NCBI GenBank assembly: GCA_007119405.1
Contig: SKPT01000628.1
Coordinates: 1-6,071 of the forward strand
Source: Phycisphaeraceae bacterium
Lineage (GTDB): Bacteria; Planctomycetota; Phycisphaerae; Phycisphaerales; Phycisphaeraceae
DNA: 6,071 bases
Reading direction: 5' to 3'
Shown here: one piece after another, positions 1 to 6,039 of the stretch
How positions within the stretch are numbered: position 1 is the first letter of the stretch
Layout: each line of letters starts with the position of its first letter
Position numbers and translations under genes: made by a program
Notes under the pieces: generated by a model
Told to the model about the DNA's origin: nothing
What the model saw: only the letters and a program-made list of their open reading frames with translations
Database searches by the model: none

Positions 1-131
1 ACACGGGAGACGTGGCGCCGTTCGTCGAGATGCTGGTTGGCAGCGGTTCGGCGAACGTGCCGGAGCCGGGCAGCCTGGCGCTGCTGGGCCTGGGCGGGCT
101 GATGCTGCTGCGTCGGCGTCGTGCCGCGTGA
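1..131 (+). CDS. C-terminal end of a PEP-CTERM sorted exported protein (5' truncated)
   Basis: Only the last 42 residues are in the window; the first whole codon begins at base 3 and the stop TGA is at 129-131. The tail shows the complete PEP-CTERM signal: the tripeptide in NVPEPGS, a hydrophobic helix rich in Leu and Gly (LALLGLGGLMLL), then a basic cluster RRRR followed by AA. In characterised PEP-CTERM systems this tail anchors the protein in the inner membrane until an exosortase (EpsH/Xrt family) processes it, and the cargo is usually an extracellular or surface protein. The function of the missing N-terminal part cannot be told; the residues before the motif (TGDVAPFVEMLVGSGSA) are not diagnostic. 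A strong terminator lies 30 nt after the stop, so this is the end of its transcription unit. Such tails are very common in Planctomycetes, Verrucomicrobia and some Proteobacteria. Confidence 0.9.
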   Translation, partial: TGDVAPFVEMLVGSGSANVPEPGSLALLGLGGLMLLRRRRAA

Positions 132-160
132 AGCCGAGACGGACAACGCAGATACCCACT

Positions 161-194
161 CAGGGGGCCGGTTCCGCCGGCCCCCTGTTTTTTT
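161..194 (+). terminator. Intrinsic terminator of the PEP-CTERM gene
   Basis: A perfect 11-bp GC-rich stem (CAGGGGGCCGG at 161-171 with CCGGCCCCCTG at 177-187) encloses a 5-nt loop TTCCG and is followed directly by seven T residues (188-194). It lies 30 nt after the stop codon at 129-131. This is a complete Rho-independent terminator reading on the plus strand. Confidence 0.95.
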
Positions 195-218
195 GGTTCA
201 TCTGGAATTTCCGGGATC

Positions 219-431
219 GCCCTGAAGGGGCGACGGGTTGTAGCCACGGGTGGAGCGCAGCGCAACCCGTGGTTGTGAGCAGTGTGAACGAATGCCGCCC
301 CGGCAGGGGCGGAGGCGATGCAGCCTGGCATGCTGCCTCTGCCCCTGCGGGGCAGGACGTTTCATGGGCACATCATCCACGGGTTCCGCTGCGCTCCACC
401 CGTGGCTACAAGCCAGCACCCCTCCGGGGTG
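219..431. repeat. Composite palindromic element, family A copy 1 (REP/BIME-like pair)
   Basis: Two head-to-head units form an inverted repeat: 238-272 pairs with 377-411 over 35 bp with one mismatch, and the outer 25 bp (238-262 with 387-411) are perfect. Each unit reads TTGTAG, then stem CCACGGGT, loop GGAGCGCAGCGCA or a near match, then ACCCGTGG, so each can fold by itself. Between the units is a second imperfect inverted repeat (297-316 with 335-353, GCCCCGGCAGGGGC type). Small GC hairpins bound the element at 219-231 and 417-431 (CACCCC TCC GGGGTG). GTAG directly 5' of a hairpin, with units in inverted pairs, is the known layout of REP/BIME elements. The assignment to that class is an inference. 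No transposase is encoded within it. Confidence 0.85.
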
Positions 432-493
432 GCATTGTCACGGCGGCCCCGGAATGGCCGGATGAACCAGACTTTTGGCCGTGTTCGGCCGTG

Positions 494-524
494 AAAAAGG
501 CCCGGCGCACATGCGCCGGGCCTT
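494..524 (-). terminator. gap: Intrinsic terminator of gap (minus strand)
   Basis: Complementary arms AAGGCCCGGCGCA (497-509) and TGCGCCGGGCCTT (512-524) form a stem of about 12 bp with a loop of about 4 nt. On the minus strand the arm runs into five T residues (complement of the A run at 494-498). It lies about 37 nt beyond the gap stop codon, with a family D repeat between the two. The arms pair in either direction, but the U tract exists only for minus-strand transcription. Confidence 0.9.
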
Positions 525-526
525 GG

Positions 527-557
527 CCTTCGTGTTTATTCGTGTTCATTCGTGGCT
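527..557 (-). repeat. Single arm of a 10-nt periodic repeat (family D)
   Basis: On the minus strand this reads AGCCACGAATGAACACG followed by AATAAACACGAAGG. The core CACGAATGAA recurs with a 10-nt period (CGTGTTTATT, CGTGTTCATT, CGTGGCT on the plus strand). It sits in the gap 3' untranslated region, between the stop codon and the terminator. The same motif, with A to G changes, appears at 3383-3409. Confidence 0.7.
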
Positions 558-560
558 GGC

Positions 561-1754
<1,194 letters not shown>

Positions 1755-1780
1755 CTAACGGGCGAGGCGCGTCGGTATCA

Positions 1781-1979
1781 GCCCCGGCGGGGCGCAGGGT
1801 TGTAGCCACGGGTGGAGCGAAGTGGATGGTCGCGCGGCCAAAGTATCCTGCCCCGACAGGGGCAGAGGCAGGATCCGAAGCGGCCTCCGCCCCTGCCGGG
1901 ACGGATCCATCGAGGCGCGCCCCGCCCACGGGTTCCGCTTCGCTCCACCCGTGGCTACAAGCCATTGCCCCTGCGGGGC
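1781..1979. repeat. Composite palindromic element, family A copy 2 (REP/BIME-like pair)
   Basis: Same order of parts as the copy at 219-431. GC hairpins GCCCCGGCGGGGC (1781-1793) and GCCCCTGCGGGGC (1967-1979) bound it. The outer inverted repeat is 1800-1822 with 1938-1960, a perfect 23 bp starting TTGTAGCCACGGGTGGAGCG. An inner inverted repeat has a left arm GCCCCGACAGGGGC and a right arm GCCTCCGCCCCTGCCGGG. The right unit (1926-1960, minus strand) has the full GTAG plus hairpin. The left unit keeps GTAG and the first stem arm but has lost the second arm (GGATGG replaces the ACCCGTGG part). Confidence 0.85.
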
Positions 1980-2158
1980 AGGTTCAACGCATCGCGGCCA
2001 GGTCCACGGGTGCCGGCGTGCTCCACCCGCAGCCAGAGCCCGCCGCCCTGGCCCGGGGCGATCGGGCTCCGGCGATGCTGGCGCCACCGGGGCCCGGGGC
2101 CGCTGGCATTGCGGCCGGGAGGGGGCTAAGGTGGTCAAGGTTGGATCGATTCTCGTTT

Positions 2159-2166
2159 GGAAGGAG
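2159..2166 (+). promoter_or_regulatory. Ribosome binding site of the sugar dehydrogenase
   Basis: GGAAGGAG, a very strong Shine-Dalgarno sequence, ends 5 nt before the first of three consecutive ATG codons (2172, 2175, 2178). It rules out the in-frame TTG at 2157, which overlaps it. Confidence 0.8.
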
Positions 2167-2171
2167 TTGCG

Positions 2172-3371
2172 ATGATGATGCGTCCTTTCGCCTTGCTCGT
2201 CGGTGCCGTCGCGATGGTTTCGATCACTGCCGGGGCCCGGGCCCAGGAGGTCGTGCACAACGTCAATTCCCAATACGAGCGGGCCCAGCTCGTGCAGATC
2301 GCCGACGGTCTGGAGCAGCCCTGGGGCGTGGGCTTCCTGCCCGACGGCCGCTTCCTCGTCACCGAGAAGCCCGGCGGGCTCCAGCTCATCGACGCCGAGG
2401 GCACCAAGTCGGAGGTCACCGGCCTGCCGGAGGACATCCTCGCCCGGGGCCAGGGCGGGCTCATGGACGTCGTCGTCCACCCGGAGTATGAAGCCGACGG
2501 CAACGGGTGGATCTACCTGACCTACTCCAAGGACAACGGCGAGGGCCAGACCGCCACGGCCCTGATCCGCGCCCGGCTCAACGGCACCGAGCTCGTCGAC
2601 GTCGAGGAGATCTTCGTCCAGAACCGCTACTCGGGCCCGGGGCGTCACTACGGCTCGCGGGTGGCGTTCATGCACGACGGGACGCTGCTGGTGAGCATCG
2701 GCGATCGCGGCGCGCAGCCCCGGCGGGCGCAGGACCTGGCCGACCATGCCGGCACGCTGCTGCGCCTCAACGATGACGGCTCCGTGCCCTCGGACAACCC
2801 CTTCGTCGGGCGCGACGACGCGGCGCCGGAGATCCACTCCTACGGCCACCGCAACATCCAGGGGCTGGTCGTGCACCCGGAGACGGGCGAAATCTGGGCG
2901 ACGCAGCACGGGCCACGCGGCGGCGACCGCATCGACCGCCTCGAAGCCGGCAAAAACTACGGCTGGCCCGTCGCCACCCCCGGACGCGACTACCGCACCC
3001 AGGAGCAGTTCGGTGATGGCCGGGCCCACCCGGACATGGTTCCGCCGACGCACGAGTTCATCCCGACGCTCGCGCCCTCGGGGCTGGCGTACGTCGACGG
3101 GCGGCACTTCAGCAACTGGGAAGGCGACTTTCTGGCCGGCGGGCTTCGCCCGCAGCGGATCCTGCGCGTGGTGATCGAGGAGGGAACGATCCGGTACACG
3201 CACCACGAGGGCGAGGCCATCCCGGTCACCGGGCCTTACGCCGCCCACATCGAGGAGCTGCTGCACGGGGTCATCGGCCGCATCCGCGACGTGCGCACGG
3301 GCCCGGACGGGCACATCTACATCGTCAACGACCGGAGCCCCGGCGGGCTGTATCGCCTCGAGCCGCGGTGA
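2172..3371 (+). CDS. Exported PQQ-dependent aldose sugar dehydrogenase (glucose/sorbosone dehydrogenase family), 399 aa
   Basis: Predicted periplasmic quinoprotein oxidising aldose sugars at C1 with PQQ and calcium. An N-terminal signal peptide is visible: MMMRP, hydrophobic core FALLVGAVAMVSITAG, and a cleavage site ARA before QEVV (about residue 24). The mature part shows six-bladed beta-propeller features of the GSDH family: QPWGVGFLPDGRFLVTEK (49-66), GGLMDVVVHPEY (95-106), RHYGSR (158-163; His159 is the likely catalytic base by analogy with soluble glucose dehydrogenase), SIGDRG (175-180), SYGHRNIQG (223-231), HGPRGGD (246-252), GKNYGWP (260-266) and IRDVRTGPDGHIYIVND (371-387). It resembles E. 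coli YliI (Asd), and its length is slightly above that protein. Any of three adjacent ATGs could start it; 2172 is taken as the first. No PQQ synthesis genes are nearby, so cofactor supply is unknown, as is the exact sugar. It stands alone, 346 nt before aguB. Confidence 0.93.
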   Translation: MMMRPFALLVGAVAMVSITAGARAQEVVHNVNSQYERAQLVQIADGLEQPWGVGFLPDGRFLVTEKPGGLQLIDAEGTKSEVTGLPEDILARGQGGLMDVVVHPEYEADGNGWIYLTYSKDNGEGQTATALIRARLNGTELVDVEEIFVQNRYSGPGRHYGSRVAFMHDGTLLVSIGDRGAQPRRAQDLADHAGTLLRLNDDGSVPSDNPFVGRDDAAPEIHSYGHRNIQGLVVHPETGEIWATQHGPRGGDRIDRLEAGKNYGWPVATPGRDYRTQEQFGDGRAHPDMVPPTHEFIPTLAPSGLAYVDGRHFSNWEGDFLAGGLRPQRILRVVIEEGTIRYTHHEGEAIPVTGPYAAHIEELLHGVIGRIRDVRTGPDGHIYIVNDRSPGGLYRLEPR

Positions 3372-3380
3372 GCCGGGGCA

Positions 3381-3506
3381 ATGGCCACGGATGAACACGG
3401 ATGAGCACAGGCAATGGGCATCCCAGCCGGCCCCACCTTGCCGGGGGGTAAGGCCGCGGTGTCCCCTGCCCCGAAAATCCGTGTCGATCTGTGTTCGTCT
3501 GTGGCT
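3381..3506. repeat. Degenerate inverted pair of the 10-nt periodic repeat (family D)
   Basis: Left arm 3383-3409 contains CACGGATGAA, CACGGATGAG and CACAGG in tandem with a 10-nt period. The right arm (about 3477-3505) carries ATCCGTGTCG, ATCTGTGTTC and GTCTGTGGCT, the reverse complement with about 20 of 29 positions matching. The element begins 10 nt after the sugar dehydrogenase stop, just as the single arm at 527-557 follows the gap stop. The core between the arms is GC-rich, without an obvious fold. Confidence 0.65.
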
Positions 3507-3553
3507 GACTTGCTCATCAGTCAGCGTTGTCATACCAGGCCGTGTCCGAGAAA

Positions 3554-3668
3554 GGGTGCCACTGGCGGCTTGCCCGCCAGTGCCGGGGCGTACCGGACTC
3601 CGTCGATCGGCGCCGAATCCCCACCACGCGGCGCCGAGGCACTGGCGGACAAGCCGCCAGTGGCACCC
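3554..3668. repeat. Paired hairpin repeat, family C
   Basis: Arms 3554-3584 and 3638-3668 are reverse complements over 31 bp with a single mismatch, separated by 53 nt. Each arm is itself a hairpin with the 9-bp stem CACTGGCGG/CCGCCAGTG: 3560-3568 with 3574-3582 (loop CTTGC), and 3640-3648 with 3654-3662 (loop ACAAG). The two hairpin units lie in opposite orientation, flanked outside by GGGTGC and GCACCC. Unlike families A and B there is no GTAG beside the hairpin. The spacer holds two GGCGCC sites. It ends 49 nt before the aguB start. Confidence 0.85.
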
Positions 3669-3717
3669 GATCAGGGACGTTTCTGGACGGAGCCTCACAC
3701 CTGGAGCGGGCGTGTAG

Positions 3718-4614
3718 ATGGACGGCGACGCGACGGTGCGCATGGCGCTGCTTCAGCACGCCTCGCCGGGGCTCGATGCCTCGGCGAAGCGGGCGAACCT
3801 TGACAAGTGCTGCGCGATGATCCGCGAGGCGGCGCGTCAGGGCGCGCAGCTTGCCGTGACGCAGGAGCTGTTCGCCACCGCCTACTTCCCGCAGGCTGAG
3901 GACGAGGCGCGGTTCGACCTGGCCGAGCCCGTGCCCGGGCCGACGACGCAGCGGCTGGCCACGCTGGCGGGGGAGCTGGGCATCGAGATCGCCGCGTCCG
4001 TCTTCGAGCGCCGCGCGGCCGGGCTCTACCACAACACGTCGGTGCTGCTGCGCCCGGGGGGCGACGTGGCTGCGGCCCCGCGCTATCGGAAGATGCACAT
4101 CCCGGACGACCCGCGCTTTTACGAGAAGTACTACTTCACGCCGGGCGACCTGGGGTTTCAGGTCTGGTCGGGCGCGGGCGCGACGCTTGGGCCGTTGGTG
4201 TGCTGGGACCAGTGGTTCCCCGAGGCGGCGCGTCTGACGGCCATGCGCGGGGCGCAGGTGCTGCTGTACCCGACGGCGATCGGCTGGGCCGACGCCGAGC
4301 CCGAGGCCGAGCGCCAGGCCCAGCGCGACGCCTGGCGGACGGTGCAGCGGGCTCACGCGATCACCAACGGGGTGTATGTCGCCGCGGTGAACCGCGTCGG
4401 CCGCGAGGATGAGCTGACGTTCTGGGGCTCGTCGTTCGTGGCCGACCCGGCCGGCCGCGTGATCGCCGAGGCGTCGCCGACGAATGAGCAGGTGCTCGTC
4501 GTCGACTGCGACCTGAGCCGCATCGAGCAGACGCGGCGCGGCTGGCCGTTTCTGCGCGACCGGCGGATCGACGCCTACGAGGCGCTGACGCGGCGGCTGG
4601 ACGATCAGCGCTGA
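3718..4614 (+). CDS. aguB: N-carbamoylputrescine amidohydrolase, 298 aa
   Basis: Cytoplasmic nitrilase-superfamily (carbon-nitrogen hydrolase) enzyme that hydrolyses N-carbamoylputrescine to putrescine, CO2 and ammonia, the last step of the agmatine route. The catalytic triad is readable: Glu50 in TQELFATAYFP, Lys125 in YRKMHIPDDP and Cys162 in VCWDQWFPEA. The accessory Glu136 is in FYEKYYFTPGD. The blocks RKMHIPDDPRFYEKYYFTPGD and CWDQWFPEAAR are typical of the AguB subgroup rather than of general nitrilases. About 290-300 residues is the usual family length, so the gene is intact. ATG 3718 is preceded by GGAG (3703-3706) at a rather long 11 nt; a later ATG at 3742 (MALLQHASPG) has no Shine-Dalgarno sequence and would trim the first strand. 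Its partner aguA follows after 316 nt on the same strand, which strongly supports the substrate. Confidence 0.95.
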   Translation: MDGDATVRMALLQHASPGLDASAKRANLDKCCAMIREAARQGAQLAVTQELFATAYFPQAEDEARFDLAEPVPGPTTQRLATLAGELGIEIAASVFERRAAGLYHNTSVLLRPGGDVAAAPRYRKMHIPDDPRFYEKYYFTPGDLGFQVWSGAGATLGPLVCWDQWFPEAARLTAMRGAQVLLYPTAIGWADAEPEAERQAQRDAWRTVQRAHAITNGVYVAAVNRVGREDELTFWGSSFVADPAGRVIAEASPTNEQVLVVDCDLSRIEQTRRGWPFLRDRRIDAYEALTRRLDDQR

Positions 4615-4695
4615 GCGCCCCGCGGCTCGCCGCTTCGCGAGACGATCGCCCCCGACGGTAAGCAGCGGGTCACGCCCGACGCCGTGAACCCTGGC

Positions 4696-4787
4696 TGTAG
4701 GGTGGGTAGAGCGAAGCGAAACCCACCAGTCTTGCCGTGGATCCACGAGCATCGCGGTGGGTTTCGCTTCGCTCTACCCACCCTACA
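4696..4787. repeat. Perfect 32-bp inverted repeat between aguB and aguA, family B (REP/BIME-like pair)
   Basis: Arms 4696-4727 and 4756-4787 are exact reverse complements with a 28-nt spacer. Each arm reads TGTAG, stem GGTGGGT, loop AGAGCGAAGCGAA, then ACCCACC, so it has GTAG directly 5' of its own hairpin, and the two units are head to head. The inner part GAGCGAAGCGAAACCC closely matches the loop and stem of family A (GAGCGCAGCGCAACCC at 253-268). A third unit with three transitions lies at 6040-6071. There is no T tract, so it is not an ordinary terminator, though the long fold could block exonucleases or slow transcription between the two genes. Confidence 0.88.
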
Positions 4788-4866
4788 TCAGCGCCGCCAG
4801 GCGCAAAGTTCACGGCGTTGGGTCACGCCCCCTCCCGAGTTCACCCTCGAGAGCCAGGGGCTGTCT

Positions 4867-4878
4867 TGTTGCGCAACA
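4867..4878. promoter_or_regulatory. 12-bp palindrome and possible promoter upstream of aguA
   Basis: TGTTGCGCAACA is a perfect 12-bp palindrome, 52 nt before the aguA start. TTGCGC inside it (4869-4874) is followed by TATGCT (4894-4899) after 19 nt, a weak -35/-10 pair with a long spacer. The layout would suit an operator overlapping a promoter, but neither element is strong enough to name a regulator. Confidence 0.3.
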
Positions 4879-4919
4879 GCGTCCTTGCGCCGCTATGCTC
4901 TGCACCGGCGGTATTCCGT

Positions 4920-4924
4920 TGAGG
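4920..4924 (+). promoter_or_regulatory. aguA: Ribosome binding site of aguA
   Basis: TGAGG lies 6 nt before the ATG at 4931. It supports 4931 over the ATG at 4937 and over the longer in-frame start at 4757, which would lie inside the right arm of the inverted repeat. Confidence 0.55.
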
Positions 4925-4930
4925 CTTTGC

Positions 4931-6031
4931 ATGACCATGTCGCCTCCAGGCGTCGACCAGGATGATGTCAGCGCGCGTGTTCAGCCGGGGCGGCCGGCGG
5001 CGGAGCTGGGCTACCGCATGCCCGCCGAGTTCGAGCCCCAGTCGTGTGTGTGGGTGAGCCGGCCGCACAACGTCGAGACCTGGCCGGGGGTGATGCAGCA
5101 GGCGCGGGAGCAGTTCGAGGCGTGGGTGGAGGTGATGCGCAGCTTCGTGCCCGTGTGCACGACGCAGGCGATGAACCTGCGCACCGACGACGCGTGGATC
5201 CGCGACTACGGGCCGCTTTTCGTCGTCCGCGAGCCCGGCGCCACCGGGTCGGCGGAGGAGGCGGAGCCTCTGACCGACATCGCCCTGCACGACTTCCGGT
5301 TCGACGGCTGGGGCGGCAAGTATGGCGAGCACCCGCTCGACGATGCGGTGCCCGGCCAGGTGGCCGCCGCCCTTGGGGTGACGTGGTGGCGTCACGACGT
5401 GGTGGTCGAGGGCGGGGCGATCGACGTCGACGGCCGAGGCACCGCGCTGGTCGCCGAGGCCAGCCTGCTCGATGAGCGGCGCAACCCGGGCCTGACGCGC
5501 GACGCGGCCGAACGCCTCCTGGCCCAGACCCTGGGCGTCCGGCACGTCATCTGGCTGCGTGGGAGCCTGGCCGGCGACGACACGGACGGGCACGTGGACA
5601 ACCTCGCCCGGTTCGTGGCCCCGGGCCGGGTCGTGCTGCCCCTGGCCGGGCCGGAGCATCGCGACCACGCGACGCTGCTGGAGAACCGGCGGCTGCTGGG
5701 CCAGGCGCGTACGGCCGGGGGCGAGGGGATCGAGCTCGTGGAGCTGCCCATGCCGGAGCCGATCCTGCACGACTTCCCGCCCGACCGCTTCGGCCCCGGC
5801 GGGCGCGGGCCGCTGCCGGCCTCCTACGCAAACTTTCTGATCACCAACGACGCGGTGTTCCTGCCGGCGTTCGGCCAGGTCAGCGACGAGCGGGCGGCGC
5901 GCGTGCTCGAGCAGGTGTGCTCAGGCCGACGCATCATCCCCGTCCGCTGCGAGCACCTGATCGTGGGCCTGGGCGGGCTGCATTGCCTGAGCCAGCAGCA
6001 GCCGGCCGGGCCATCCGCCCGGCCGGGCTGA
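4931..6031 (+). CDS. aguA: Agmatine deiminase, 366 aa
   Basis: Cytoplasmic guanidino-group hydrolase of the agmatine deiminase/PPAD family (PF04371 type) that converts agmatine to N-carbamoylputrescine and ammonia. Visible family blocks are: YRMPAEFEPQSCVWVSRPH (28-46), NLRTDDAWIRDYGP (82-95), FDGWGGKY (124-131), VEGGAIDVDGRGT (159-171), GDDTDGHVDN (215-224, catalytic His221), YANFLITNDAVFLPAFG (299-315) and GGLHCLSQQQP (348-358), with nucleophile Cys352. The length is normal. The start at 4931 fits TGAGG upstream; an open frame extends to 4757 but that part is translated repeat. The segment that often reads ECLL in relatives reads EASLLDERRNP here. The last residues, AGPSARPG, extend past the usual end and are encoded by a GC palindrome. 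aguB lies upstream, so together they convert agmatine to putrescine. A peptidylarginine deiminase role is less likely, as there is no signal peptide and the partner is aguB. Confidence 0.95.
   Translation: MTMSPPGVDQDDVSARVQPGRPAAELGYRMPAEFEPQSCVWVSRPHNVETWPGVMQQAREQFEAWVEVMRSFVPVCTTQAMNLRTDDAWIRDYGPLFVVREPGATGSAEEAEPLTDIALHDFRFDGWGGKYGEHPLDDAVPGQVAAALGVTWWRHDVVVEGGAIDVDGRGTALVAEASLLDERRNPGLTRDAAERLLAQTLGVRHVIWLRGSLAGDDTDGHVDNLARFVAPGRVVLPLAGPEHRDHATLLENRRLLGQARTAGGEGIELVELPMPEPILHDFPPDRFGPGGRGPLPASYANFLITNDAVFLPAFGQVSDERAARVLEQVCSGRRIIPVRCEHLIVGLGGLHCLSQQQPAGPSARPG
6002..6026 (+). repeat. Hairpin overlapping the 3' end of aguA
   Basis: The 10-bp stem CCGGCCGGGC (6002-6011) pairs with GCCCGGCCGG (6017-6026) around the loop CATCC, ending 2 nt before the stop codon at 6029-6031. 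Only a short pyrimidine-rich stretch (CTCTT, 6033-6037) follows, so it would be a weak intrinsic terminator at best. Confidence 0.55.
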
Positions 6032-6039
6032 GCTCTTGG

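Noticed and set aside
219..431. CRISPR array in the repeat-rich spacer
   Set aside because: The repeats are inverted and palindromic, with no regular direct repeats and unique spacers, and no cas genes are present.
2100..2158. Sigma-70 promoter for the sugar dehydrogenase
   Set aside because: No -35/-10 pair with acceptable spacing could be found by eye.
1755..3743. Minus-strand open frame of 662 codons opposite the sugar dehydrogenase
   Set aside because: Antisense shadow of a clearly recognised gene; its ends are translated palindromic repeats.
3517..4752. Minus-strand open frame of 411 codons opposite aguB
   Set aside because: Antisense shadow of aguB; its start lies in the inverted repeat at 4696-4787 and no family features are visible.
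4696..4787. Inverted repeat as an intrinsic terminator of aguB
   Set aside because: No T tract follows on either strand, and the same sequence recurs elsewhere as a repeat unit.
4757..4930. N-terminal extension of agmatine deiminase from an ATG at 4757
   Set aside because: These 58 codons begin inside a perfect inverted repeat and resemble no part of the family; ATG 4931 with TGAGG upstream gives the usual length.
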